64,000 bases of DNA from Clostridiales bacterium (GCA_004557125.1 SFET01000025.1:17879-81878), one strand, 5' to 3'. Numbered from the stretch's first letter, positions 17,035 to 25,289 are shown. Notes: a model not told the origin generated them from the sequence alone. Program-made: numbers and translations.

Positions 17035-18875
17035 TCGGACGGCTCATATCGGGCCGGTATCGCATCGAAGCTGTCGTCGGTACGGGCGGAATGGCCGTCG
17101 TATACCGCGCCCTGGATTTACAGGAGAATAGAACCGTCGCCATCAAGGTGCTGCGGCCGGAGTACGAATCCGACATGGAATTCGTGCGCCGCTTCGGCCG
17201 CGAGGCGGAGGCCGCCGCGAAGATGTCCCACGAGAACATCGTCAATCTGCTGGACGTGGGCATCGAGGGCGAGATGCGCTACATCGTCATGGAGTATGTG
17301 GACGGTCAGACCCTCAAGGAGATGATCCGCGACGAGGGCCGCATCCACCCGGACGTGGCGCTGCGCATGACGATCCGCATCCTGGCGGCGGTGGACCATG
17401 CCCATCGCAACGGCATCGTGCACCGGGACATCAAGCCCCAGAACATCCTGGTGGACAAGCAGGGCCGGGTGAAGGTGGCCGACTTCGGCATCGCCCGCCT
17501 GAAGGCGAGCCAGACCACCAAGCTCGATCCCAATGGCGCCGCCATGGGCAGCGTGCACTATCTCTCGCCGGAGCAGGCCCGGGGCGAGGTGGCCGACGAG
17601 CAGAGCGACCTCTATTCCGTGGGCGTGGTGCTGTATGAGATGCTCACCGGCCACGTGCCCTTCGACGGCGATACCACCATCTCCGTGGCGCTCAAGCACG
17701 TCTCCGAGCAGCCGGCCTCCATGCGCAGCCGCAATTCCCACATCTCCAAGGCGTTGGACGAGGTGGTGATGCGCGCGCTGTGCAAGGACAAGCAGCGCCG
17801 CTATCAGACCGCAGCGGAGATGGCTGCGGATCTGCGCATGACCATCTCCCATCCCAAGGGCGGCTTTGTGCGCTATCCCAAGCGCGAGGAGGGCGCGAAC
17901 GAGTCTGCGCAGAAGGAGGATAACAAGCGGCATGCGCAGCCGCCGAAGCCGCGCCGGAAGCGCCTGCTCCGGATTCTGCTGATCGCGGGCGTGGTGCTTT
18001 TGCTCTGCGGGCTGATTCTGCTGGGCTTTGTGCTGCGGGATTATTATGCCACCGTGGAGATGCCCAATCTGATCGGCGAGCGTGAGGAGGTCGCTGTGGA
18101 GGCGATGGGCGCGCTGGGCATCGAGCCCACCGTGGTGAATGCGTACAGCGACGACTATGCCGCTGGGACGGTGATGCTGCAATCCCGCGAGGCCGGAGAG
18201 GCGCTGCAGCGGAATGCAAAGCTCACGCTGACGGTGAGCCTGGGCAGCCAGTGGTACTATCTGGAGGATCTCACCGGCCGCAGCTGCGACGATGCGCTTG
18301 CGGCGCTGGACGAGGCCGGCGTGCGAACGGTGGAGGTCAGCTATGTGCAGAGCGACCTCGCGGTGGGCACGGTGGTTTCCATGAATCTGAACCCCGGCTG
18401 GGTCTCCCGGGACGCGGCGGTGGTTCTGAAGGTGAGCGGCCAGAGCGTGTCCGTGCCGTCGCTGTCGGGACTGACGCTGGAGGGCGCGCAGGCGGTGATC
18501 GAGGCCGAGGGCCTGGTGCTGGGCACGGTGAGCGAGGGCGAATCCGCCGACGCGAGGTCCGGCGCGGTGATCGCCCAGAGCATCGCCCCCTACACCCAGG
18601 TGCTCACGGGCACGGCGGTGGATCTGACCCTGTGCCGCGCGCAGGAGATCCGGTATGCGCCGGATGCTCCGTTGACCGTGGTGGTGCCGCTGAACAATCT
18701 GAACGTGGCAGTGACGCTGGTTTCGCCGTCGGGCGTGAGCCTGCAGGTCTACGCCGAGGTGCTGCCGGTGGGCACGCATGCGGTGAATCTGACCAGCACG
18801 GAGAGCGGGCTGCACCAGGTGTACATCTATATGGACGACGTGCTCTGTGAGAGCATACAAGTGGAATTCAACTAG
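17031..18875 (+). CDS. prkC: PASTA-domain Ser/Thr protein kinase PrkC/Stk
   Basis: A 614-residue membrane kinase sensing cell-wall fragments. Kinase domain about 7-270: glycine loop GTGGMAVVY, catalytic VHRDIKPQN, DFGIAR and SPEQARG. A transmembrane helix lies at about 314-335 (LLIAGVVLLLCGLILLGFVL). Outside it are three PASTA repeats at about 341-405, 406-470 and 471-540, each ending in a VxG-type junction, then a beta-rich 70-residue tail. Coupled to stp upstream; rsgA follows in 16 bases. Confidence 0.96.
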   Translation: MIGRLISGRYRIEAVVGTGGMAVVYRALDLQENRTVAIKVLRPEYESDMEFVRRFGREAEAAAKMSHENIVNLLDVGIEGEMRYIVMEYVDGQTLKEMIRDEGRIHPDVALRMTIRILAAVDHAHRNGIVHRDIKPQNILVDKQGRVKVADFGIARLKASQTTKLDPNGAAMGSVHYLSPEQARGEVADEQSDLYSVGVVLYEMLTGHVPFDGDTTISVALKHVSEQPASMRSRNSHISKALDEVVMRALCKDKQRRYQTAAEMAADLRMTISHPKGGFVRYPKREEGANESAQKEDNKRHAQPPKPRRKRLLRILLIAGVVLLLCGLILLGFVLRDYYATVEMPNLIGEREEVAVEAMGALGIEPTVVNAYSDDYAAGTVMLQSREAGEALQRNAKLTLTVSLGSQWYYLEDLTGRSCDDALAALDEAGVRTVEVSYVQSDLAVGTVVSMNLNPGWVSRDAAVVLKVSGQSVSVPSLSGLTLEGAQAVIEAEGLVLGTVSEGESADARSGAVIAQSIAPYTQVLTGTAVDLTLCRAQEIRYAPDAPLTVVVPLNNLNVAVTLVSPSGVSLQVYAEVLPVGTHAVNLTSTESGLHQVYIYMDDVLCESIQVEFN

Positions 18876-18891
18876 AACCGGAGGGGAGCGT

Positions 18892-19770
18892 TTGCAGGGA
18901 ACGATTTTGCGGGGCATCGGCGGCTTCTACACCGTCCTTGACGATGCGGGCGAGGAGTACACGCTGCGCGCGCAGCGGAAGCTGCGCCGCGAGCACATGA
19001 AGCCCAAGGTGGGCGACCGCGTGGAGATGACGCCCGGCACGGGCGAGGAGGACGGCTGGCTGCAGGCGATCCTGCCGCGCCGCAACGAGCTGGACCGGCC
19101 GCCGGTGGCGAACATCGATCGGATCGTGATCGTCGCTGCGGCGGCTGCGCCGGAGGCCGACCTGAGCCTGGTGGATCGCATGATCCTCACAGCCCGGCGG
19201 CGGGGCATCGCGCCCATGCTGGTGGTCAGCAAGTGCGAGCTGGATCCCGCGCGTGCGGGGGAGATCGTGCATCAGTACCGCGGCGCGCAGGTGAACGCCA
19301 TGTACGTCTCGGCGCGCACCGGCGAAAACGTGGATGCGCTGCGGGATGCGCTCAAAGGCAGCGTGCATGCACTGGCGGGACAGAGTGGTGCGGGCAAGTC
19401 GTCGCTGATCAACGCGCTGTACCGCCTGGAGCTGGAGACCGGCGATCTGTCGGAGAAGATCGAGCGCGGCAAGAACACCACGCGGCGCTCGGAGCTGATT
19501 CCGCTGCCGGGCGGCGGCATGGTGTTGGACACCCCGGGCTTCAGCCTGCTGGACGGCGAGCTGTTCGATCCGGTGGAGCTGCAGGACAGCTACCCGGAAT
19601 TTGAACCCTACCTGGGAAGCTGCTACTTTCAGCCCTGCTACCACGCCACCGAGCCCAAGTGCGGCGTGCGGCAGGCGGTGGAGGCGGGCGAGATCGACGA
19701 AATGCGGCACCGCAGGTATGTGGAGCTGCTGGAGGACATGAAACAGAAGTGGAGGGAACGCTATGATTAA
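18892..19770 (+). CDS. rsgA: Ribosome small-subunit-dependent GTPase RsgA
   Basis: A 292-residue circularly permuted GTPase that checks 30S maturation. An OB domain (RAQRKLRREHMKPKVGDRVE) is followed by the G4-like SKCEL, the P-loop GQSGAGKSS and DTPGF; the C-terminal zinc site is CYFQPCYH with a later Cys in PKCGVR. The start is TTG 18892, with GGAGGGG at 18880-18886. The upstream in-frame ATG is inside prkC. SKCEL replaces the usual TKxDL, a mild oddity. Confidence 0.94.
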   Translation: MQGTILRGIGGFYTVLDDAGEEYTLRAQRKLRREHMKPKVGDRVEMTPGTGEEDGWLQAILPRRNELDRPPVANIDRIVIVAAAAAPEADLSLVDRMILTARRRGIAPMLVVSKCELDPARAGEIVHQYRGAQVNAMYVSARTGENVDALRDALKGSVHALAGQSGAGKSSLINALYRLELETGDLSEKIERGKNTTRRSELIPLPGGGMVLDTPGFSLLDGELFDPVELQDSYPEFEPYLGSCYFQPCYHATEPKCGVRQAVEAGEIDEMRHRRYVELLEDMKQKWRERYD

Positions 19771-20425
19771 GCTGGCGCCGTCGCTGCTTGCGGCGGATTT
19801 TCTGAAGATCGGTACGGAGATTGAGCGCATGGCCGAGGCCGGTGCGGACTATCTGCACTACGACGTGATGGACGGCAACTTCGTGCCGAACATCTCCTTC
19901 GGTCAGGGCATCCTGAAGTTTGCGGCGAAGTGCTCGCTGCCGGTGGACGCCCACCTGATGATCGCCAACCCCGAGAAGTATGTGGAGGAGTTCGTCGCGG
20001 CGGGCGCAAAGATCGTCACCGTGCACGCCGAGGCCACCAACCATCTGCACCGCGTGCTCCAGCAGATTCGCTCGGCCGGTGCGCTGGCGGGCGTTGCGCT
20101 GAACCCGGCGACCAGCCCGGATTGCCTGCGGTACGTGCTGGGCGACTTCGATCTGGCGCTGGTGATGAGCGTCAACCCCGGCTTCGGCGGACAGAAGATG
20201 ATCCCCGCCACCATTCACAAGGTGGGTGAGATTCGCCGGATGCTGGACGAGGCCGGCTGCGACGCGCTGATCGAGGTGGACGGCGGCCTGAACACCACCA
20301 CCTGCGTACCATTCATCGAGCAGGGCATGACCATGATGGTGGCGGGCAGCGCACTCTACGGCGCGCCGGATGCGAAGGCCTTCATCGACGAGGTGCGCGC
20401 GGTGGATGCAAGGATCCACGGCTGA
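19763..20425 (+). CDS. rpe: Ribulose-phosphate 3-epimerase
   Basis: A 220-residue TIM-barrel enzyme interconverting ribulose-5-P and xylulose-5-P. Family motifs: KLAPSLLAADFLKIG, HYDVMDGNFVPNISFG, DAHLMI, VNPGFGGQKMIP and EVDGGLN. It overlaps rsgA by 8 bases, with GGAGG inside the rsgA end. This closes the conserved cluster that began at yicC. Confidence 0.97.
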   Translation: MIKLAPSLLAADFLKIGTEIERMAEAGADYLHYDVMDGNFVPNISFGQGILKFAAKCSLPVDAHLMIANPEKYVEEFVAAGAKIVTVHAEATNHLHRVLQQIRSAGALAGVALNPATSPDCLRYVLGDFDLALVMSVNPGFGGQKMIPATIHKVGEIRRMLDEAGCDALIEVDGGLNTTTCVPFIEQGMTMMVAGSALYGAPDAKAFIDEVRAVDARIHG

Positions 20426-20468
20426 CCGCGATTTCACATCAATCCACATCCCATATGGAACTTCACAT

Positions 20469-20511
20469 CGCTCCTTTGCGTCTATGTTGCAGAAATTGAC
20501 GCAAAGGAGCG
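20469..20511 (+). promoter_or_regulatory. Perfect inverted repeat masking the serpin ribosome site
   Basis: CGCTCCTTTGCGTC (20469-20482) and GACGCAAAGGAGCG (20498-20511) form a perfect 14-bp stem with a 15-base loop. The right arm contains the serpin Shine-Dalgarno AAAGGAG (20503-20509), 9 bases before ATG 20519. In RNA the site would be buried, implying control of translation. Confidence 0.6.
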
Positions 20512-20518
20512 TGTTCTT

Positions 20519-21658
20519 ATGAAGAAATTTTTTTCCATACTGCTGTGCCTGGTGCTGCTGGGCTGTGCTGCGCTGGCGGAGCCGGTCGCGGAGGAACCCT
20601 CATCCACAGTGGGGGAGAAGCTGGGCTTTGCGCTGCTGAAGGAGCTGTATGCCGGAGGCGGCAACGTGATGCTGTCCCCCGCGAGCCTGGCCCTGGCGCT
20701 GGGCATGGCCGCCGAGGGCGCGTCGGGGGAGACGCTTGAACAGATTCAGACCGCGCTGGGCGTGGAGGATCTGTCCGGTCTGTCCGGCATGGTTCCCGGG
20801 GAGATTTCTTCCGCCAACGCCGCCTTCGCGGCCCAGGGCCTTCCGCTGAAGGGAGCTTACGTCGATCGCCTGAGCGAGGCCTATGGCGCGGAGTGGTTCG
20901 AGCTGGACGCGGATGTGGTGGAGAAGGTCAACGCCTGGGTGGCGGAGCACACCGACGGCCTGATCGACCGGCTGCTCAGCGAAGCTCCCGATCCGCAGAC
21001 CGGACTGATTCTCATCAACGCCATCGCCATGGACGCGAAGTGGGAGAAGGCCTTCGAGGCGTACAACACCATTGAGGATACCTTCCATGCAGGCCAGGGC
21101 GACGTGACCGTGGAGATGATGTACCAGCAGGATTTCTTCGATTATATGGAGAAGGACGGCGTGCAGATCATCCGCCTGCCCTATGAAGGCGGCAAGCTGG
21201 AGATGTGGATCGCGCTGCCCGGCGAGGGCGCGGAGATGGGCGGCCTGCTGGACGTGCTGGCGGCGCAGGGCACGGCCTGGCTGACCGAGGGCGCAGAGGA
21301 GCGCGAGGTGGATCTGTACCTGCCGAAGTTCGACCTGACGACGGAGAATTGCCTCTCCGATGCGCTGAAGGCGCTGGGTCTGGAGGCTCCCTTCGGAAGC
21401 GATGCGGATTTCTCCGGCATCTCGGAGGTGCCTTTGAAGATCGATGAGATTCTGCAGAAGGTGCGCGTGCAGCTGGACGAGGAGGGCACCAAGGCGGCTG
21501 CGGCAACGGCGATCGTCGTGGCCTGCATGGCGCTGCCCCAGCCGGAGGAAACGGTGGAGATGCGCGTGGATCGTCCCTTCGCCTTCGTGATTGCGGATGG
21601 GGAGAGCGGCAGCGTGTGCTTCGCGGGCGCGATTGAAAACCCGGTGGCAGACCGCTGA
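20519..21658 (+). CDS. Secreted lipoprotein serpin (serine protease inhibitor)
   Basis: A 379-residue serpin, a suicide inhibitor of serine or cysteine proteases. The N-terminal signal peptide ends in a lipobox LLGC with Cys16, so it is probably lipid-anchored outside the membrane. Serpin landmarks: SPASLALALGMAAEGASGET, the FELDADVVEKVNAWVAEHT region, NAIAMDAKWEKAF, and the end RPFAFVIADGESGSVCFAG. The reactive-loop hinge EEGTKAAAATA (321-331) has the small-residue pattern of inhibitory serpins; counting 17 residues from Glu321 puts P1 at Met337 (P2 Cys336). It is downstream of the rpe cluster but has its own structured leader. Confidence 0.95.
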   Translation: MKKFFSILLCLVLLGCAALAEPVAEEPSSTVGEKLGFALLKELYAGGGNVMLSPASLALALGMAAEGASGETLEQIQTALGVEDLSGLSGMVPGEISSANAAFAAQGLPLKGAYVDRLSEAYGAEWFELDADVVEKVNAWVAEHTDGLIDRLLSEAPDPQTGLILINAIAMDAKWEKAFEAYNTIEDTFHAGQGDVTVEMMYQQDFFDYMEKDGVQIIRLPYEGGKLEMWIALPGEGAEMGGLLDVLAAQGTAWLTEGAEEREVDLYLPKFDLTTENCLSDALKALGLEAPFGSDADFSGISEVPLKIDEILQKVRVQLDEEGTKAAAATAIVVACMALPQPEETVEMRVDRPFAFVIADGESGSVCFAGAIENPVADR

Positions 21659-21672
21659 TAAAGCCCACAACC

Positions 21673-21716
21673 GCAAAAATGCCAACTGATTTATGGATAT
21701 TGGTTGGCATTTTTGC
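21673..21716 (+). terminator. Terminator after serpin
   Basis: GCAAAAATGCCAAC (21673-21686) pairs perfectly with GTTGGCATTTTTGC (21703-21716); the T-run is inside the distal arm. Likely works in both directions. Confidence 0.75.
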
Positions 21717-21859
21717 TTACTGTGTCAGCTGCGGCTGCAAATTGCGGTCACTTACTTCTGTGTAGGCTCCCTTATTCACAGCCTTGCTTCCTTGTCTTGA
21801 ACGCACCGAAACCGAAGCGCATTGACGCACTGGCCGCTCTGCAATGCTTTGCAGCGGCC

Positions 21860-21929
21860 AGCAGCGCGCCGTGGAATCCAAAGGATTCCCGGCGGCTGGT
21901 CGCAACCCGCTTCGCGGGGAGTGACTGCT
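21860..21929 (+). repeat. Three-way-junction repeat, copy A
   Basis: Outer stem AGCAG (21860-21864) with CTGCT (21925-21929) encloses two hairpins: CGCCG-t-GGAATCC / GGATTCC-CGGCG (21867-21894) and GTCGC..CCCGC / GCGGG..GTGAC (21899-21925). The same design recurs at 21933-22019 and inverted at 53644-53732. It lies in the long non-coding gap 21659-22303, where I see no gene before pyrR. Confidence 0.6.
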
Positions 21930-21932
21930 ATT

Positions 21933-22019
21933 GCGCAGGTTTCGGCAGCACCGGGCTGGAATCCGAAGGATTCGCCCGGGCTGGTCGCGCTTGCCGAAGG
22001 CAGTGGCGCGACTGCTGCC
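21933..22019 (+). repeat. Three-way-junction repeat, copy B
   Basis: Starts with GCGCAGGTTTCGGCAGC, which is identical in copy C. Outer stem GGCAGC (21944-21949) with GCTGCC (22014-22019); hairpin 1 CGGGC-t-g-GAATCC / GGATTC-GCCCG (21952-21978); hairpin 2 GTCGCGC / GCGCGAC (21984-22012) with inner TGCC/GGCA. Linker GGCTG is shared with copies A and C. Confidence 0.65.
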
Positions 22020-22041
22020 AGTCTTTCTCAACGCTCTGGTA

Positions 22042-22047
22042 TATAAT
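22042..22047 (+). promoter_or_regulatory. Candidate -10 box for pyrR operon
   Basis: TATAAT at 22042-22047, with a second TATAAT at 22126-22131. Neither has a convincing -35 at the right distance, but transcription must start upstream of the attenuator at 22152. Confidence 0.4.
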
Positions 22048-22151
22048 GCAAAAAATCGTCCCCGGATTAACACAAGAAAGTCGGAATTTAACGAAAACAT
22101 ACTGGTTGAAAAGCACCAAAAAAATTATAATATCCTGTCGAAAGGGTTCCT

Positions 22152-22236
22152 TTAACTCGATCCCGTGAGGTCGGCAAGGCGCTCGGACGACGCGACACGT
22201 ATGCATGTCCCTGCCCGTTGCCGGCAGGGATTTTTT
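22152..22236 (+). promoter_or_regulatory. PyrR-binding RNA attenuator of pyrR-uraA
   Basis: The leader carries UCCCGUGAGG at 22161-22170, a match to the PyrR loop consensus UCCNGNGAGG, followed by UCGGCAAGG. Downstream is an intrinsic terminator: TCCCTGCC (22208-22215) with GGCAGGGA (22223-22230) and six Ts (22231-22236). In this known arrangement UMP-bound PyrR stabilises its site and lets the terminator form, lowering expression of pyrR and uraA when pyrimidines are plentiful. Confidence 0.85.
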
Positions 22237-22303
22237 CGTGGGCACAGAGCGAAGCGGCGGATCCGGGGTGGGACGCCGGGCGCATTGAAGCGAGGTGAGC
22301 CGC

Positions 22304-22840
22304 ATGCAGAAGAAGAACCAGATCATGGACGCACGCCAGGTGCAGCGCACGATCACGCGCATGGCGCACGAGATCATTGAGCGCAACAAGGGCGTGGAGG
22401 ACGTGGTTCTGGTGGGCATCTGCAGGCGCGGCGAGCCCATCGCAAGGATGCTCGCGGAGGCGATTCTGCGCGTGGAGGGCGCGCAGGTGCCGGTCGGGTC
22501 GGTGGACATCACCTTCTACCGGGACGATCTAACGCACATTTCCAAGGAACCCACCCTCAACCGGACGGACATTCCCTTCGACGTGGATGGGAAGACCGTG
22601 GTGCTGGTGGACGATGTGCTCTACACCGGCCGGACCGCGCGCGCAGCCATGGATGCCCTGATGGATCTGGGCCGCGCAAAGCGGATTCAGCTGGCGGTGC
22701 TCATCGACCGCGGCCATCGGGAGCTGCCCATTCGCGCCGACTTCGCGGGCAAGAACGTTCCCACCGCGCAGACGGAGTTCATCCGGGTGAACATGCCGGG
22801 CATCGACGAGGACGAGAGCGTCTGGCTCTGTGACCGGTGA
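22304..22840 (+). CDS. pyrR: Bifunctional pyr operon attenuator / uracil phosphoribosyltransferase PyrR
   Basis: A 178-residue PyrR. The PRPP-binding motif TVVLVDDVLYTGRTARAA and the LIDRGHRELPIRADFAGKN stretch are family signatures; an RNA-binding role is expected from the attenuator just upstream. I chose ATG 22304 with GAGGTG at 22292-22297, rather than the GTG at 22295, which lies within that SD. uraA follows after 33 bases. Confidence 0.95.
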   Translation: MQKKNQIMDARQVQRTITRMAHEIIERNKGVEDVVLVGICRRGEPIARMLAEAILRVEGAQVPVGSVDITFYRDDLTHISKEPTLNRTDIPFDVDGKTVVLVDDVLYTGRTARAAMDALMDLGRAKRIQLAVLIDRGHRELPIRADFAGKNVPTAQTEFIRVNMPGIDEDESVWLCDR

Positions 22841-22873
22841 CGGTTTGGGACCAAATTAGGGGAGGAAAATTTC

Positions 22874-24196
22874 ATGTCTGAAAATGGTATCCGCGATGCG
22901 AGAACCCTTGGAACCCCGAAGATGCTGCTGCTGGGTTTCCAGCACATGTTTGCCATGTTTGGCGCAACCGTGCTGGTTCCGGTGCTCACCGGCCTGCCGG
23001 TGTCCGCGACCCTGCTGTTCGCCGGCCTGGGCACGCTGCTGTTCCACTTCCTGACCAAGGGCAAGGTTCCGGCCTTCCTGGGCTCCTCCTTCGCCTTCAT
23101 CGGCGGCTACGCCGCCGTGTGCGCCCTGTTTGACAACGTCGAGGGCATGAACTGGATCCCCTACGCCGGCGTCGGCGTGATCTGCGCGGGCCTGCTGTAC
23201 GTGGTGCTCTCCGCGCTGTTCAAGGCCTTCGGCACTTCCCGCGTCATGCGCTTCTTCCCGCCGATCGTCACCGGACCGGTCATCATCTGCATCGGCATGT
23301 CCCTGGCCAACTCCGCCATCAACAACTGCCAGGCCAACTGGTGGATCGCCCTGCTGGCCATCGCCATCGTGGTGGTCTGCAACATCTGGGGCAAGGGCAT
23401 GATCAAGATCATCCCGATCCTGCTGGGCGTGGTCGGCTCCTACGTGGTCGCCGCCATCTTCGGCCAGGTGGACTTCACCGCCGTGAAGGAAGCTGCCTGG
23501 ATCGGCCTGCCCTTCCAGTGGAAGGACACCGTGTTCTCCCTGTTCCAGGGCTGTGACGGCGGCCTGCTGGTCTCCTCCATCGCCATCATGATGCCCATCG
23601 CGCTGGCGACCATGGTGGAGCACATCGGCGACATGTGCGCCATCTCCTCCACCGTCGGCGAGAACTTCGTCGCCGACCCCGGCCTGCACCGCACCCTGCT
23701 GGGCGACGGCTGCGCCACCGCGCTGGCCGCTGCCTTCGGCGCTCCCGCAAACACCACCTACGGCGAGAACACCGGCGTGCTTGCGCTGACCAAGGTCTAC
23801 GATCCCCGCGTCATCCGCATCGCAGCCGTGCTGGCCGTGATCTTCGCCTTCTGCCCGAAGTTTGAGGCCCTGATTGCCTGCATGCCCACCGCCACCATCG
23901 GCGGCGTGTCCCTGATCCTCTACGGCATGATCTCCGCCGTCGGCGTGCGCAACGTCGTGGAAAACCAAGTGGACTTCACCAAGAACCGCAACATCATCAT
24001 CGCCGCGCTGATCATGGGCCTGTCCCTGGGCATCACCTTCTCCAGCGTCGGCAAGATCGTGCTCGGCCCCATCAGCCTGTCCGGTCTGGCCGTCGGCGCG
24101 CTGGTTGGCATCATCCTCAACGCCATCCTGCCCGGCAACGACTACGTGTTCGGCTCCAACGATCAGGGCGACAAGTCCGTCAACTTCAAGGTCTGA
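22874..24196 (+). CDS. uraA: Uracil permease, NCS2 family
   Basis: A 440-residue inner-membrane nucleobase:proton symporter with about 14 hydrophobic segments. MLLLGFQHMFAMFGATVLVP is the typical start; VEHIGDMCAISSTVGENF, the NCS2 signature around the substrate site, lies near residue 245, and NTTYGENTGVLALTKVYDPR near 290. Preceded by GGGGAGG. Cotranscribed with pyrR and so under the attenuator; imports uracil for salvage. Confidence 0.95.
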   Translation: MSENGIRDARTLGTPKMLLLGFQHMFAMFGATVLVPVLTGLPVSATLLFAGLGTLLFHFLTKGKVPAFLGSSFAFIGGYAAVCALFDNVEGMNWIPYAGVGVICAGLLYVVLSALFKAFGTSRVMRFFPPIVTGPVIICIGMSLANSAINNCQANWWIALLAIAIVVVCNIWGKGMIKIIPILLGVVGSYVVAAIFGQVDFTAVKEAAWIGLPFQWKDTVFSLFQGCDGGLLVSSIAIMMPIALATMVEHIGDMCAISSTVGENFVADPGLHRTLLGDGCATALAAAFGAPANTTYGENTGVLALTKVYDPRVIRIAAVLAVIFAFCPKFEALIACMPTATIGGVSLILYGMISAVGVRNVVENQVDFTKNRNIIIAALIMGLSLGITFSSVGKIVLGPISLSGLAVGALVGIILNAILPGNDYVFGSNDQGDKSVNFKV

Positions 24197-24211
24197 TTTA
24201 CAGATCAATAT

Positions 24212-24245
24212 GGCCCGGATATCCGCATGGATGTCCGGGCCTTTT
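24212..24245 (+). terminator. Terminator after uraA
   Basis: GGCCCGGA (24212-24219) pairs with TCCGGGCC (24234-24241), followed by TTTT. Confidence 0.85.
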
Positions 24246-24251
24246 GCGTCC

Positions 24252-25226
24252 TCACGGGAACTCGAACAGGTCGATCTGATACGGCCCCTGCGGGCCGCCG
24301 GAGGCCGTGCAGCGGTAGTACAGCGGCGCAACCCGCGCAAGGTTTCCGCCCTCCAGGCGCAACAGTCCCACGCAGGGCCGGGAATCCGGCGGCGCATACT
24401 TCATCTCCACGCACAGATCGCAGGCCTCCCGCAGGCGATCTGTGGAGAAGTTGCGGCGCAGCGCCGGGGCAAGGTAGCCCTCCGCTTCGGCATCGAGCCC
24501 CGCCAGCGCGGCCTCCACCGCGGCCATGGCGGTCTGCACCGGGGTCTGGGGCCAGCGCGGCGCGCCCTGGGCCCAGGCGGACTGGGAGGAGAGCAGCTGC
24601 AAGCCCTCGCCCGTCAGCTGCCAGGTCTCCAGCGCGGCGTGGCCCACAGTGTCGCCCGGCGCGACGATGGCCCGGATGCGCCCGTCGCCCTCCAGATCGA
24701 TCTGCCGCGCGCGCAAAAAGCCGGTCTCCCCGCGAAAATCCGGGTCCATTGACAGCAGATACATGCCCTCCGACGCGCGTCCCAGCAGGATCGCCCCCTC
24801 GGGCAGGAGGTGCGGCTCGGGAAGCTCTGCGCCGTCGGGCAGCGTACACAGCGCCCGTCCGTCGCAGCTCAGGCGCGGCGGCAGGCCCTCCAGACGGAAT
24901 TCGTGCCCGGAGGGGGAGAAAGTGCGCGGCGGTTGGGCGCGCGGCTCCGGCAGCAGCTCCAGCTCCGTCACATTTCCCGGCCAGAGCACGGCGCGCACAT
25001 CCTCCGCCGACTCCACAGATTCCTGAAGGGGCGCGCCGCCGGAGAACACGATCCGCCGAGTCATGGCTTCGCAGGCGCGCGTGAGCGGACGGTAGTCCAG
25101 GTAGAGCGCGCCGGTGGGGCACACCGGCCGTAGCAGGGGCTGCGCCCTGGAGACCTCACCGGAAAAGCGGCCGTTGATGTAGATGATGCCCGGATGCGGC
25201 GCGGTGACCGCCAGCATTGGCTGCAT
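24252..25226 (-). CDS. Uncharacterised protein, 324 aa
   Basis: I do not recognise this protein. It starts MQPMLAVTAPHPGIIYINGR, has no clear signal peptide or membrane helix, and reads as alternating short beta-like segments rich in Gly, Pro and Arg. The central part (AILLGRASEGMYLLSMDPD, TGFLRARQIDLEGDGRIRA) looks like repeated beta-hairpins; the last 100 residues are more helical. The longer ORF to 25262 is rejected because GGGAGGGG lies just before ATG 25226. It lies downstream of gerW on the same strand, with its SD inside an inverted repeat. Confidence 0.7.
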   Translation of the reverse strand: MQPMLAVTAPHPGIIYINGRFSGEVSRAQPLLRPVCPTGALYLDYRPLTRACEAMTRRIVFSGGAPLQESVESAEDVRAVLWPGNVTELELLPEPRAQPPRTFSPSGHEFRLEGLPPRLSCDGRALCTLPDGAELPEPHLLPEGAILLGRASEGMYLLSMDPDFRGETGFLRARQIDLEGDGRIRAIVAPGDTVGHAALETWQLTGEGLQLLSSQSAWAQGAPRWPQTPVQTAMAAVEAALAGLDAEAEGYLAPALRRNFSTDRLREACDLCVEMKYAPPDSRPCVGLLRLEGGNLARVAPLYYRCTASGGPQGPYQIDLFEFP

Positions 25227-25230
25227 GCAA

Positions 25231-25282
25231 AATCCCCTCCCAAGCGCGTTGTGCTTCAGCATATGCGGCGTGGGAGGGGATT
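25231..25282 (-). promoter_or_regulatory. Inverted repeat masking a ribosome site / possible terminator
   Basis: AATCCCCTCCCA (25231-25242) and TGGGAGGGGATT (25271-25282) are perfect 12-base inverted repeats. On the minus strand the 3' arm contains the SD of the gene starting at 25226 and is followed by TTTTG, so it could block translation, terminate the gerW transcript, or both. Confidence 0.55.
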
Positions 25283-25289
25283 CTGAACC

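Noticed and set aside
22165..22380. Small plus-strand ORF within the pyr leader
   Set aside because: It overlaps the PyrR site and terminator, has no SD of its own, and runs out of frame into pyrR.
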